From assembly GCF_002736145.1 (NCBI RefSeq), contig NZ_CP024160.1:1054001-1118000 (forward strand): a DNA stretch of 64,000 nt, in the 5' to 3' direction. The notes beneath the pieces were generated by a model that was given only the letters and a program-made list of their open reading frames with translations, was not told the origin of the DNA and ran no database searches. The number at the start of each line of letters is the position of its first letter. Positions within the stretch are counted from its first letter, which is position 1. The position numbers and the translations under genes are program-made. Below, in pieces: positions 27,092-38,435 of this stretch. The DNA comes from Collinsella aerofaciens (GTDB lineage Bacteria; Actinomycetota; Coriobacteriia; Coriobacteriales; Coriobacteriaceae).

Positions 27092-27129
27092 CGACCCACG
27101 CGCACCCCGACCAGAAACGAGGACCCGCC

Positions 27130-27402
27130 ATGATGGCAGACCACAAATCGGTGACCCGCATGCTCAAGACGGCACGTGGTCAGATCGACGGCATCCTGCG
27201 GATGGTCGAGGAGGACCGCTACTGCGTCGATATTTCCACGCAGCTCATGGCAACGCAGGCGCTCATTGCGCGCATCAACGCCGACGTGCTCAAGGCGCAT
27301 ATCGAGGGTTGCGTGACCTCGGCAATCGAATCGGGCGACGAAGACCTCAAGGCCGCCAAGCTCGCCGAGATCGAACGCGTCGTCGACAAGCTCTCCAAGT
27401 GA
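27130..27402 (+). CDS. csoR: CsoR-family copper-sensing repressor
   Basis: 90 aa. Start at the ATG at 27130 (a second ATG follows at once); longer frames upstream only read through copZ. The DUF156/CsoR fold residues are present: RGQIDGILRMVEEDRYC, with Cys in RYC, His in LKAHIEG and Cys in GCV forming the Cys-His-Cys Cu(I) site. It represses copA in the absence of Cu(I). It is encoded last in the copA-copZ-csoR set, giving feedback control. Confidence 0.92.
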   Translation: MMADHKSVTRMLKTARGQIDGILRMVEEDRYCVDISTQLMATQALIARINADVLKAHIEGCVTSAIESGDEDLKAAKLAEIERVVDKLSK

Positions 27403-27446
27403 TTGGGGCATTGGGGACGGACTGCTTTGCACCATCTTGGTGTATC

Positions 27447-27494
27447 GGGGACAGGCACGTTTACACCACATTGGTGCAGAATAACCTGTCCCCC
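27447..27494. repeat. REP-like palindrome, GGGGACAGG family
   Basis: GGGGACAGG ... CCTGTCCCC with inner TTTGCACCA/TGGTGCA words just outside and inside. Same words recur at 62318-62384. It lies between csoR and the next gene (143-bp gap). Confidence 0.6.
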
Positions 27495-27548
27495 TTGCTC
27501 TAAATCGGGTATAAAGGCGTGCGGCATATCGAATGAAAGGCAATTTGC

Positions 27549-28022
27549 ATGAATGACTTTATGAAGGGTCGCAATGGTGCCGATGAACTCACCATCGTGA
27601 TGGGTTTTGCCGGCATTGTCATCGCGATGATCGGATCGATAGCCCGCATCCAGTGGCTCAGCTGGATCGCCATCGCCGTCATCGTGATTGGCGTGCTGCG
27701 CGGCCTGTCCAAAAACATCGACGCACGTCGCAAGGAGAACGAGGCCTTTGTCGCCGCGACCGCGAACGTCCCCGGCTTGGGCAAGTTCGTCGCCAGCTTG
27801 GGCGGTGGAACTGCAGCGGCCGGCACCTCGCGCGCGGCTGGAACGAGCAAGGAAGACTTTGAGCGTGCCAAGCGCACGGCCAAGAAGATGTGGAAGGGCC
27901 GCAAGACCACGGCATACCTCAAGTGCCCCAACTGCGGCCAGATGCTCTCCGTCCCCAAGGGCAAAGGCAAGATCCGCGTCACCTGCCCCAAGTGCCACGC
28001 CAAGATGGAAACCCGCTCCTAG
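27549..28022 (+). CDS. Membrane protein with C-terminal zinc ribbon
   Basis: 157 aa. Two hydrophobic segments (about 14-32 and 37-52), a Lys/Arg/Ala-rich stretch, then a zinc ribbon CPNCGQ..CPKCHAK near the end (about 127-152). Such proteins are widespread as unnamed membrane/zinc-ribbon proteins in actinobacteria. The zinc ribbon may bind nucleic acid or protein at the inner membrane face. It is a single-gene unit with a bidirectional terminator after it. No specific function. Confidence 0.8.
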   Translation: MNDFMKGRNGADELTIVMGFAGIVIAMIGSIARIQWLSWIAIAVIVIGVLRGLSKNIDARRKENEAFVAATANVPGLGKFVASLGGGTAAAGTSRAAGTSKEDFERAKRTAKKMWKGRKTTAYLKCPNCGQMLSVPKGKGKIRVTCPKCHAKMETRS

Positions 28023-28084
28023 CGCCCGCACGCGGGACAAATTAATCAGGTTTGTTTGTCCCAAATCTTAAGTATTTGTTCGAT

Positions 28085-28123
28085 AAAAAAGCCGAGGCCT
28101 CGTGTTGAGACCTCGGCTTTTTG
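28085..28123. terminator. Bidirectional terminator
   Basis: AAAAAAGCCGAGG ... CCTCGGCTTTTT with A tract on one side and T tract on the other, between convergent genes ending at 28022 and 28156. Confidence 0.9.
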
Positions 28124-28155
28124 TATGCGGCAACGGAGCTGCACCTTTGTCACAC

Positions 28156-29526
28156 CTACGCCACGCCGTCGCGGGCCAGCTCCTCAGCCAGCGCTTCGGC
28201 AGGCATGGCCATAATCGCGTCGAGCTCGGCGTCCACCTCGGGAATACGCTTCACCTTGAGCTTGCGTACCAGATCACCGCGACACATCACATGCGTCGGC
28301 TCACGCAGAGTGCACAGGTCATCGAGCGGATTCTTGCGCGTCACCAGGATATCGGCGGCCTTGCCGCACTCGATCGTACCGGTCTCGCCGCCCAGCCCCA
28401 GGAGCTCGGCATTGACCTGCGTGGCCGTATGCAGCGCAAAGGCGTTGCTCACGCCCACGTACTTGGCAAAATAGGCCACCTCGCGCCACATGTCGTACTG
28501 CGTCACGAACGGGCAGCTTGAGTCCGTGCCCAAGCCCACCTTAACGCCGGCATCCAGCGCCGCACGAGCACTCTCGATAATGCCCGAGCACACGATGTCG
28601 CCGTTCTTCTTTTGCGTGTCAGTCGAATGGGTCTTCTCCGGATCGAGCAACACAAACGGCAGCGCCGGGCTGATAGTGCAGGTAACGCTGGGCGCACGTC
28701 CCTCGAGCTGCGTGCCCGCGGCGCCACGGTACAGCTCCAGGATCTCGGGCGTCATCGGGGCACCGTGCTCGATCGTGTCGACCCCGGCCTCAAGCGCGGC
28801 CTTCACGCCCTCGGTGCTCTCGACATGAGCCATAACCGGCAGGCCCACCTCGTGCGCCGCCTTGCACGCCGCCGCGGCAACCTCCACCGGCATACGCAGC
28901 ACGCCCGGCTCGCCCACCTCGGTCGCATCGAACACACCGCCCGTTACGAACAGCTTAATGACGTCGGCGCCGCGCGCATACAGGTCTCTCACCTGCTCGG
29001 CTGCCTCGACGGGGCTGTTGGCCACCTGGGCGAACAAGCCCGCGCCATGGCCGCCCGGCACCGTGACGCCCGTTCCCGGCGCTACCAGGCGCGGACCCTG
29101 ATACTTGCCGGCGTCGATAGCGTCGCGCACGGCAATGTCGGCAAACAGCGGGTCGCCCGCGCCGCGCACCGTGGTCACGCCGCTTGCCAGCTGCTGCTGG
29201 GCACTGCCCTTGAGGATGCGGCACACGATGGCGCGCCCCACGGGATTATCGAGTTTCTTCATCAGCGCTCCCGCATCGCCGGCCGAGACAGGCTTGCCCG
29301 AGCCGCACAGGTGCACGTGCATATTGATGAGACCGGGCATGAGATACGCGCCACCCAGGTCGATAACCTCGGCACCTGCAGGCGCCTGCGCCACAGCACT
29401 CGGCCCCATCCAGGTGATGACGCCGCGCTCAACAGTCACGGCCATATCGGGTTGCGGCTCCATATGCTCCGAACCATCCAGAATGGTCGCATTGATAAAC
29501 AACGTGGAACGATCGGCAGATGCCAT
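28156..29526 (-). CDS. Amidohydrolase-family metal-dependent hydrolase
   Basis: 456 aa from the ATG at 29526, which follows GGGAGGAG by 6 bases; upstream codons in frame lack a ribosome-binding site. Motifs of the amidohydrolase superfamily are clear: HVHLCG (HxH metal ligands), the lysine in DVIKLFVTGGV (candidate carbamylated Lys), MAHVES, IEHGAPM and GTDSSCPF (Asp ligand). This is the imidazolonepropionase/prolidase-like cytosolic subgroup (COG1228 type). The substrate cannot be told from sequence. It stands alone, with a palindromic repeat unit upstream at 29676. Confidence 0.85.
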   Translation of the reverse strand: MASADRSTLFINATILDGSEHMEPQPDMAVTVERGVITWMGPSAVAQAPAGAEVIDLGGAYLMPGLINMHVHLCGSGKPVSAGDAGALMKKLDNPVGRAIVCRILKGSAQQQLASGVTTVRGAGDPLFADIAVRDAIDAGKYQGPRLVAPGTGVTVPGGHGAGLFAQVANSPVEAAEQVRDLYARGADVIKLFVTGGVFDATEVGEPGVLRMPVEVAAAACKAAHEVGLPVMAHVESTEGVKAALEAGVDTIEHGAPMTPEILELYRGAAGTQLEGRAPSVTCTISPALPFVLLDPEKTHSTDTQKKNGDIVCSGIIESARAALDAGVKVGLGTDSSCPFVTQYDMWREVAYFAKYVGVSNAFALHTATQVNAELLGLGGETGTIECGKAADILVTRKNPLDDLCTLREPTHVMCRGDLVRKLKVKRIPEVDAELDAIMAMPAEALAEELARDGVA

Positions 29527-29675
29527 ATCGAGCTCCTCCCTCACGATTAACTTGAACATTTGTCCATTATCACCTAGTCCCGCTGGATTGCTGCAGACGC
29601 ATCGGTTAACGGAAGGAAGAGGGGATGTGGGGAGACGGAACACGTTGCAGTCCCACCCCAGCGACACCAGGGAAA

Positions 29676-29734
29676 TGTCTCGATCTGTAGCAATTACGAG
29701 CTCAAACAGCCTCTAAACGTTACAGATCGAGACA
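29676..29734. repeat. Palindromic repeat, single unit
   Basis: One unit of the TGTCTCGATCTGTAACA family: left arm TGTCTCGATCTGTAGCA, right arm CGTTACAGATCGAGACA, 25-nt centre. It ends 7 bp before the stop codon of the minus-strand gene at 29742. Confidence 0.85.
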
Positions 29735-29741
29735 AAACCTC

Positions 29742-30818
29742 TCAGCGCCCATACCACTGGCATCTCCACTCCTCAGCCAATTCAACCTGCCGAGGAATAC
29801 CCGCCAGCCTCATTTTCTCGACCAGCTTCCCCGGATCTTTGAGTTCGTTAAACGTAAACCGAAGCACCCTATGCCCGAGCATTGCCAGATGAGATTCCCG
29901 CTGACGCTCTGCCACGAATGGGTCGACCGACTCCCGGCTCTCGCCGCTCTGCAAGGTGTACTTCCCCTTTCCGTCGAGCTCGCCGATGACACACGTCCCG
30001 TCCTCGAGCCGCCAAAAATAGTCGACGCGAAACACCTGGCTCGAATCGAGCGGGTCGCGAAACTCCACCTGCAGCTCCGGAACCGGAAAGCCGTACGCAA
30101 TAAAGAATGCTCGGAACCGAGACTCGCCGCCGTTTTCAGACAGCCCGTCCGCATACGACGCAATCACCTGTGCCCTGCGATACCCTCGCCTGCCCTCGCA
30201 ATCGGCGCGGAGGCGCTCGCACAAATCCCCACGTGATACGCCTTTCGCCCGCAGTGCAGAATCGGCAATCGCCAACCCGTAGGAGAACGGCGCACGCAGT
30301 AGGCAATCCTCCACCGTGCGCCAAAACGACGTCACCCGCACTCCATCAACATGCTCGAGTGCGCCCGCCATCTGCGGACGCAACAACCTGCACCCGCCGC
30401 TCAACGTCACCGAACAACCCGTCTTAACAAGAAAACGCGACCCAAGCAGATCATTCGGCACCTCCAGACCCCACAAAAGCGCCGCGTCATAGCCCCAAAA
30501 CGCCCAATCGGGATGAAATTCCGCAAGCCCTTTGATAGTCCTCAGCGCTCGCTCCGCCGGCGTCAATGCATCCCAATCATGCTGAAAACAGAACAGGTAC
30601 GGCTCGGGCTCCGCGATATCGTCGGTTCCAACATGGCGTCGCAGCCACATGAGCTCGGTATTGTCATGCGTTGCGAGCAGCGCACCTTGCTTGGCCGTCT
30701 CCGTGAGCCGCGCGAGCATCCTATTCCGCGCCAACGTGTTGCGAGTCGCATGTTTGTGTTTGAGAACGGTATTAGGCACTTTCATCACCACCACGTCAGA
30801 CAAATGGACCATCGTCAC
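29742..30818 (-). CDS. AbiEi-like protein with DUF559-like nuclease domain
   Basis: 358 aa from a GTG at 30818 placed 5 bases after GGAGG; an ATG follows at 30812. A TTG at 30836 keeps the frame open but has no ribosome-binding site. The N-terminal ~220 residues follow the actinobacterial AbiEi-like plan (LTPAERALR, WGYDAALLWGL, VDGVRVTSFWRTVEDCL). The C-terminal third has a PD-(D/E)xK-type core: VDYFW then GELDGKGKY, as in DUF559/Vsr-like proteins. AbiEi homologues act as antitoxins or regulators; no AbiEii toxin gene is beside it. A DNA-binding or cleaving role is possible. It lies between two palindromic repeat arrays. Confidence 0.62.
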   Translation of the reverse strand: MTMVHLSDVVVMKVPNTVLKHKHATRNTLARNRMLARLTETAKQGALLATHDNTELMWLRRHVGTDDIAEPEPYLFCFQHDWDALTPAERALRTIKGLAEFHPDWAFWGYDAALLWGLEVPNDLLGSRFLVKTGCSVTLSGGCRLLRPQMAGALEHVDGVRVTSFWRTVEDCLLRAPFSYGLAIADSALRAKGVSRGDLCERLRADCEGRRGYRRAQVIASYADGLSENGGESRFRAFFIAYGFPVPELQVEFRDPLDSSQVFRVDYFWRLEDGTCVIGELDGKGKYTLQSGESRESVDPFVAERQRESHLAMLGHRVLRFTFNELKDPGKLVEKMRLAGIPRQVELAEEWRCQWYGR

Positions 30819-30837
30819 CGTTGCCTCCGCTGACAAA

Positions 30838-31137
30838 TGTCTTGATCTGTAACAGGAAGACAGTCTTTGAGCCTCTAGTTGTTACAGAACAAGATCTTTC
30901 GGCAGCCGCCAACCTTCCGTCTCAATCTGTAACAGGTAGGTCGAATTTGGGTCTGTAGATGTTACAGATTGAGACATTCCCCCAACCAGGTGCCAAACGT
31001 CTCGTTCTGTAACAGTTAGACGTTCTCCAGCCCCCCCAAACGTTACAGATTTAGACAAACCAGCGGCGCCCAAGCGTTCGTCTCGATCTGTAACAGGTAG
31101 ACCGGTTTTTTGTCCCTAAACGTTACAGATTGAGACA
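30838..31137. repeat. Palindromic repeat array B (four units)
   Basis: Units at 30838-30895, 30918-30976, 30998-31057 and 31079-31137, with starts 80, 80 and 81 bp apart. Each has TGTAACA and TGTTACA or CGTTACA arms extended to about 17 bp, a variable centre and a ~21-bp unrelated spacer. The array fills nearly the whole 354-bp gap between the AbiEi-like gene and the gene at 31173. Confidence 0.88.
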
Positions 31138-31172
31138 AAGTCAGGGCAGCAAGGCGACACCAGTCACACCCC

Positions 31173-31880
31173 CTACTCCCACTCCTGCTCGTAGATATTG
31201 AGCGACTTTACGTACCGCCCCTGGGCGCCCATGATGTCGCGGACCAGACGCAAGAAGAAGCTGATGCACGAGGTGTCAAAGCCGTCCTGCAGGTCCTCCG
31301 GATGCACCGCACCCGGCCCATCGACCGCCGTATCGCTCAGCCGCGCGATGTCATACAGGTAGAGCTGTCCCGCCGTAAGCCAGACATCGTCGACGCAGGC
31401 GAGGCGCACCGCAATCGCGCCATCGTTCCAATGCTCCTTTTGCACGATATGCGGGTCGTAGACATCAAAGCGACGGTCGGTGCGCGTGTCCTTCAGCGCG
31501 ACCATGCCGGACGCAGGATTCTTGTCCAAAATGCCAAAGCGCGAGAAATACTGCGTGTCGCGTACCTGCTCGAGCCGCTTGAGCGAGGCAGGCGAAAGCG
31601 ATGCCGGCGGCTCGTCAACATATAGCTCGAGCAGCGTTTTGCCATGGCGATAGGGGCGCTCGAAAAGCAGCCAATCGGTAAATGCCATGTTGTAGGCTAT
31701 GATTTCGTTTTGCGAAGGCTCGGTGCAATAGCTGAGCCACGGGTCGACGATAATCTCGAACTGCTCGCGCGCCGGCTCCAGGAATTGAAACTTCCGCAGC
31801 ATCCAAAAATGGGCCATGTCGGCAATATCGTTGCCGACGGCTTCAGCCAGCTCTGCTCGGTCAAGAACTTGGTCAGTCAT
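31173..31880 (-). CDS. Unknown protein
   Basis: 235 aa, ATG after TTTGAGGAGGATGCC. It is soluble in appearance, with no signal peptide or helix bundle that I can name. It is rich in aromatic residues (FWMLRKFQFLEP, WLSYCTEPSQNE) and has a terminal block FFLRLVRDIMGAQGRYVKSL. No family recognised. It is flanked by repeat array B downstream and by a 370-bp gap upstream. No operon partner. Confidence 0.7.
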   Translation of the reverse strand: MTDQVLDRAELAEAVGNDIADMAHFWMLRKFQFLEPAREQFEIIVDPWLSYCTEPSQNEIIAYNMAFTDWLLFERPYRHGKTLLELYVDEPPASLSPASLKRLEQVRDTQYFSRFGILDKNPASGMVALKDTRTDRRFDVYDPHIVQKEHWNDGAIAVRLACVDDVWLTAGQLYLYDIARLSDTAVDGPGAVHPEDLQDGFDTSCISFFLRLVRDIMGAQGRYVKSLNIYEQEWE

Positions 31881-32250
31881 GGCATCCTCCTCAAACTGAT
31901 GGACCTCAATTTGAGCTTACGAGGAGGGTGGGCAGCCACGACCAGCGCGGGCAAAATAGGCCTCCGGCTGCAAACCAAATGCTGACCAAACACTTGACGA
32001 AAAGCTAGACCGAAAATGCGCACCGCAACAAAATCGCAGGTAGACATAGACAGCCAACCAACCCTTTTGAGCCAGATGCCCGCAACCACCACAGAAACAA
32101 CAGGTGACCACAGCCCAAGAAATCGACAAATGAACATCCGTACGTCGACAAACGAGCAAACTGCTCGCAAATCCGCAAGGAGTGTCCCCGAATGCCGGCA
32201 GTTAGGGACAGCCCTTGCCGATTCGATTGTTGAATAACTCCGTGATTACC
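31881..32250. other. Intergenic gap with little content
   Basis: 370 bp between the start of the 31880 gene and the stop of gltD. I see the ribosome-binding site of the left gene and a small REP-like hairpin at 32183-32210. Short open frames here have no ribosome-binding site or family resemblance. Confidence 0.5.
32183..32210. repeat. Short REP-like hairpin
   Basis: TGTCCCC ... GGGACA with an inner TGCCGGCA palindrome. It belongs by its core to the GGGACAGG palindrome family and lies 40 bp downstream of gltD, where it might also end transcription. Confidence 0.45.
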
Positions 32251-33732
<1,482 letters not shown>

Positions 33733-33737
33733 GGCAC

Positions 33738-36700
33738 TTACGCCTCCTTCTTGGTCGAAGCAACAGAGCTGGCAGCCACGGACGCAGCGCCCGCAGCACC
33801 GCCCGCGGCATCGAAGCGAGCGACATCCGCGGCGCTCGCGCGACCGGTCACAATGTCAAACGCCAGCTCCTCAGCCTGCGCATGCGTCTTGCCGGCAGCC
33901 TCACCCGCGGCGACAATCGCCAGCACGCGCTCGTACTCGGTCGGAATGACCTTCACAAAGTGCTTGCTCATCGTCTCAAAGCTGTAGAGCAGCTTAATGC
34001 CGCGCGGGCTCTGGGTCGCATCCACGTGCTCCTGGATGAGCGCGCGAATCTGCGCCAGCTCGCCGGCCGTCGGGGCCTTGAGCTCAACGCTCTCGTGGTT
34101 CACACGGGTATCGAGCGTGCCGTACTGGTCAAAGACATAGGCCACGCCGCCCGTCATGCCGGCGGCAAAATTCTGCCCGACCTCGCCCAGAATGAGCGCC
34201 AGGCCGCCCGTCATGTACTCGCAGCCATGGTTGCCGCAGCCCTCGACCACCACGGTGGCACCGGAGTTGCGCACGGCAAAACGCTGGCCAGCAAGACCGT
34301 TAATGAAGCCGCGGCCGCTCGTGGCACCAAAGAACGCAACGTTGCCCACGATGATGTTCTCGTCGAACTTGTAGGTCGCATGCGGGTTGGGGCGCACCGA
34401 CACCTCGCCGCCCGAAAGGCCCTTGCCAAAGTAGTCGTTGGCGTCGCCGCACACGTTGAGCGTAATGCCGCGCGGCAGGAAGGCGCCAAAGCTCTGACCG
34501 GCCGAACCATCGCAATCGATGGTGATGGAGCCGGCGGGCAGGCCCTCGGGATGTGCCTTGGTCACCGCGTTACCCAGGATGGTGCCCACGCAGCGGTTGA
34601 CGTTGGCGATATCGGCGCGGAAGCGAATCGGGCGCAGGTGCGCGCGAGCGTCGGCCGTGTAGGGCACAAACAGCGTGGAGTCGAGTGTCTTGTCGAGCTC
34701 GCTGTCCGCAGCCATCTGGGGCAGGAAGTGACGGCCGTCGGCACCCGGGATGTGGGCACCAAACTCACAGGTCGCGCTTGCCAGCACGGGCGACAGATCC
34801 AGCAGGTTAGCTTTGCGATTGCCCGGGACCTCGATCTGGCGCAAGCACTCGGGATGGCCGACCATCTCATCGACGGTGCGGAAGCCCAGGCTCGCCATGA
34901 CCTCGCGCAGCTGCTCGGCAACAAAGAGCATAAAGTGCTCGACGTGCTCGGGCTTGCCGCGGAAGCCGCGACGCAGGCGGCAGTTTTGCGTGGCGATGCC
35001 GGCCGGGCAGGTATCCTGCTGGCAGTCGCGCTGCATGAGGCAACCCATGGAGATGAGCGGCATAGTCGCAAAGCCAAACTCCTCGGCACCCAGCAGGCAG
35101 GCGACAGCGACGTCGGTGCCGTCCATGAGTTTGCCGTCGGCCTCGAGCACCACGCGTGAGCGCAGGCCGTTTTGCAGCAGCGTCTGTTGAGCCTCGGCAA
35201 GACCGAGCTCCAGCGGCAGACCGGCGTGCCAGATAGAGTCGCGCGCAGCGGCACCCGAGCCGCCGTTGTGGCCGCTGATCAAGATCTTGTCGGCAGCACC
35301 CTTGGCCACACCGGTGGCGATGGTGCCGACGCCCGCCTCACTGACCAGCTTGACCGACACGCGCGCGCCGGGGTTGGCGTTCTTAAGGTCGAAGATGAGC
35401 TCGGCCAGGTCTTCGATAGAGTAGATGTCGTGATGCGGCGGAGGCGAGATCAGGCCGATGCCGGGCGTGGACTGACGGACCTCGGCAATCCAGGGGTAGA
35501 CCTTCTTGCCGGGCAGGTGACCGCCCTCGCCGGGCTTGGCGCCCTGGGCCATCTTGATCTGAATCTCGAAGGCGCTGCACAGGTAGCGGCTCGTCACGCC
35601 AAAGCGCGCGCTTGCCACCTGCTTGATCGCGGAGTTCTTGGAGTCACCGTTAGCCAGCGGGGTCTCGCGACGCGGGTCCTCGCCGCCCTCGCCCGAGTTG
35701 GAGCGTCCGTGCAGGCGATTCATGGCGATGGCCATGCACTCGTGCGCCTCTTTGCTGATGGAGCCGTACGACATGGCGCCGGTGTTAAAGCGGCGGACGA
35801 TGTTGAGCGCGGGCTCCACCTCGTCGAGCGAAACCGGCGTGCGGCCGCTGGCATTAAAGTCGAGCAAGTCGCGCAGGCGCACGGCACGGCCGGTGCGGTG
35901 CAGACGAGCGCTGTACTCCTTAAAGGTGTCGTAGCTGCCCCCACGGCAGGCGGTCTGGAGCAGGTAGACGGTCTGAGGGTCGATCAGGTGATCCTCGCCG
36001 CCGAGCGGGCGCCACTTGGTCAGACCCAGCGTGGGCAGCTGATCGGGAGCCGGGCTCTTAAGGATAGCGAGCGCGGCGTCGTAGCGCTCGTTTTGCTCGC
36101 GCTCAACGTCCTCGACACCCATACCGCCCACACGGCTCACCGTGCCGGCGAAGTACGCGTTGACGAACTCCGGCGTAAAGCCCACGGCCTCGAAGATCTG
36201 CGCCGAATGGTAGCTCTGCACCGTGGAGATGCCCATCTTGGACATGATGGAGACGATGCCGGCAGTCGCAGCCTTGTTGTAGTTGGCGATGCCCTGCTCG
36301 GCCGTCACGTCCAGGTCGCCGCGTGCCGCCAGATCGCGGATGCACGCATGTGCGTTGTACGGATAGATGCCGCTCGCGGAGTAGCCCACCAGTGCCGCAA
36401 AGTCGTGCGGGGACACGGCGTCGCCGCACTCCACCACAATATCGGCAAAGGTACGCACACCGGCGCGGATCAGGTGGTTGTGCACGCAGCCCACGGCAAG
36501 CAGCGACGGCACGGGCACCTCGCCTGCTCCGGCACGATCGCTCAGCACCACAATGTTCACGCCGTCGCGGACCGCAGCCTCGACGTCCTCGGCAAGCTGT
36601 TTGAGCGCAGCCTGCAGCGCGCCCTCGCCGGCATCGCGGCGGTAGACGGCACGGAAACGACGGGTCTTAAAGCCAACACGGTCGATGGCACAGATATGCT

Positions 36701-38435
36701 CGAACTCTTCATCGTTGAGCAATGGGCGCTCCAAGCGCACCAGCTGACAGGCCGTGCGGGAATCCTCGAGCAGGTTGCCGTGGTTGCCCAGGTAGAGCGT
36801 GGTCGAAGTCACCATGTGCTCGCGCAGGGCATCGATCGGAGGATTCGTGACCTGAGCGAACAGCTGATAGAAGTAGTCAAAGAACGAACGCGTCTTCTTG
36901 GACAGGCAAGCCAGCGGCGCGTCGATGCCCATCGAGGCGAGCGGGGCCTTGCCCTGCTGGGCCATAGGACGCACGACCTCGTCGACGTCATCCCAGTGGT
37001 AGCCGAGCTTGGCCATGCGCACAGCGGCGGGCACCTCGGCATCCTCGGCGGACGCGGGCGCGGCGGGTTCATCGAGCGCGTCGACGGTCAGCGTCTCCTC
37101 GGCAATCCAATCACGGTAGGGCTTTTCCTTGGCGTAACGGGCGCGCAGCTCGTCGTTGTAGATCACGCGGCCGCGGGCAAAGTCGACCTCGAGCATCTGA
37201 CCCGGTCCCAAGCAGCCGCTCGTCAGGATGTTCTCGGGGCGCACCTCGATGGTGCCCACCTCGCTCGCCAGCATAAAGCGGCCGTCGCGCGTCACGTAGT
37301 AGCGAGCCGGGCGCAGGCCGTTACGGTCGAGGGCGGCGCCCAGGGTACGGCCGTCGGTAAAGGCGATAGCGGCAGGACCGTCCCACGGCTCCATGAGCAT
37401 GGACTGGTAAGCGTCGTAGGCGCGGCGCTCCTCACTCAGGCTATCGTTGTGGTCCCACGGCTCGGGCAGCAACATGGACGCGGCACGCGTGAGCGGGCGA
37501 CCGTTCATGACCAAGAATTCGAGCACGTTGTCCAGAATCGCGGAGTCGGAACCCTCGCGGTTGATGATGGGCATCACGCGCTCAAGGTCGTGCTGCAGCA
37601 CGGGGCTGTACAGGTTGGGTTCGCGGGCGCGAATCCAGTTGACGTTGCCCTTGAGGGTATTGATCTCGCCGTTGTGAATGATAAAGCGGTTGGGGTGCGC
37701 ACGCTCCCAGCTGGGCGTGGTGTTGGTGGAGTAGCGCGAGTGGACGAGCGCCACGGCCGTCTTGACGGCGGCGTCGTTGAGGTCGATGAAGAAGCGGCGC
37801 ATCTGCGTGGCGACGAGCATGCCCTTGTACACGATAGTGCGCGAGCTCATGGAGCAGACGTAGAAGATCTTGTCGCGCAGGGCAAACTCGGCATCGGCCT
37901 TCTTCTCGATAGTGCGACGGCACACGTACAGGCGACGCTCGAAGGCATCGCCGGCGGGCGTGTCGTCGGGGCGGCCCAGAAAGGCTTGCAGAATGGTGGG
38001 CATGCAGGCGCGTGCCGTCTCGCCCAAGTCGTGCGGGTCGACGGGCACCTCGCGCCAAAAGAGCAGCGGCACGCCGGCCTCGGCGCAGCCCTCCTCAAAC
38101 ACGCGACGGGCATCCTCTACGCCCTTGTCGTCCTGCGGAAAGAACAGCATGGCCACGCCATAGTCGCCCTCTGCCGGCAGAATCTGGCCGCACTTTTGAG
38201 CCTCTTTGCGGAAAAAGTGATGCGGAACCTGGAACAGGATACCGGCACCGTCGCCGGTGTTCTTCTCGAGTCCCGTACCGCCGCGGTGCTCCAAGTTGAC
38301 CAGAATGGACAGTGCATCGTCCAGAATCTGGTGATGGCGCTCACCGTTGATATCGGCAAGCGCGCCGATGCCACATGCATCGTGGTCGAATTCGGGGCGA
38401 TAAAGGCCCTGCTGCTGAGCGGAATCTGCCTGCAT
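33738..38435 (-). CDS. gltB: Glutamate synthase large subunit
   Basis: 1565 aa. The N-terminal glutaminase domain starts near DHDACGIGALAD (Cys21 would become the catalytic N-terminal Cys after processing). The central and FMN-binding synthase domain carries GGKSNSGEGGED-like RSNSGEGGEDP, and a Cys cluster (CLMQRDCQQDTCPAG) binds the 3Fe-4S centre. The C-terminal GXGXG beta-helix domain follows. The enzyme converts 2-oxoglutarate and glutamine to two glutamates, central to ammonium assimilation. Start ATG follows GGGGAGGA. The 182 bp upstream run into repeat array C, so its promoter lies close to the repeats. Confidence 0.97.
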   Translation of the reverse strand: MQADSAQQQGLYRPEFDHDACGIGALADINGERHHQILDDALSILVNLEHRGGTGLEKNTGDGAGILFQVPHHFFRKEAQKCGQILPAEGDYGVAMLFFPQDDKGVEDARRVFEEGCAEAGVPLLFWREVPVDPHDLGETARACMPTILQAFLGRPDDTPAGDAFERRLYVCRRTIEKKADAEFALRDKIFYVCSMSSRTIVYKGMLVATQMRRFFIDLNDAAVKTAVALVHSRYSTNTTPSWERAHPNRFIIHNGEINTLKGNVNWIRAREPNLYSPVLQHDLERVMPIINREGSDSAILDNVLEFLVMNGRPLTRAASMLLPEPWDHNDSLSEERRAYDAYQSMLMEPWDGPAAIAFTDGRTLGAALDRNGLRPARYYVTRDGRFMLASEVGTIEVRPENILTSGCLGPGQMLEVDFARGRVIYNDELRARYAKEKPYRDWIAEETLTVDALDEPAAPASAEDAEVPAAVRMAKLGYHWDDVDEVVRPMAQQGKAPLASMGIDAPLACLSKKTRSFFDYFYQLFAQVTNPPIDALREHMVTSTTLYLGNHGNLLEDSRTACQLVRLERPLLNDEEFEHICAIDRVGFKTRRFRAVYRRDAGEGALQAALKQLAEDVEAAVRDGVNIVVLSDRAGAGEVPVPSLLAVGCVHNHLIRAGVRTFADIVVECGDAVSPHDFAALVGYSASGIYPYNAHACIRDLAARGDLDVTAEQGIANYNKAATAGIVSIMSKMGISTVQSYHSAQIFEAVGFTPEFVNAYFAGTVSRVGGMGVEDVEREQNERYDAALAILKSPAPDQLPTLGLTKWRPLGGEDHLIDPQTVYLLQTACRGGSYDTFKEYSARLHRTGRAVRLRDLLDFNASGRTPVSLDEVEPALNIVRRFNTGAMSYGSISKEAHECMAIAMNRLHGRSNSGEGGEDPRRETPLANGDSKNSAIKQVASARFGVTSRYLCSAFEIQIKMAQGAKPGEGGHLPGKKVYPWIAEVRQSTPGIGLISPPPHHDIYSIEDLAELIFDLKNANPGARVSVKLVSEAGVGTIATGVAKGAADKILISGHNGGSGAAARDSIWHAGLPLELGLAEAQQTLLQNGLRSRVVLEADGKLMDGTDVAVACLLGAEEFGFATMPLISMGCLMQRDCQQDTCPAGIATQNCRLRRGFRGKPEHVEHFMLFVAEQLREVMASLGFRTVDEMVGHPECLRQIEVPGNRKANLLDLSPVLASATCEFGAHIPGADGRHFLPQMAADSELDKTLDSTLFVPYTADARAHLRPIRFRADIANVNRCVGTILGNAVTKAHPEGLPAGSITIDCDGSAGQSFGAFLPRGITLNVCGDANDYFGKGLSGGEVSVRPNPHATYKFDENIIVGNVAFFGATSGRGFINGLAGQRFAVRNSGATVVVEGCGNHGCEYMTGGLALILGEVGQNFAAGMTGGVAYVFDQYGTLDTRVNHESVELKAPTAGELAQIRALIQEHVDATQSPRGIKLLYSFETMSKHFVKVIPTEYERVLAIVAAGEAAGKTHAQAEELAFDIVTGRASAADVARFDAAGGAAGAASVAASSVASTKKEA

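Noticed and set aside
30819-30836. TTG start of the AbiEi-like gene at 30836
   Set aside because: It lies upstream of its own GGAGG; the GTG at 30818 has proper spacing.
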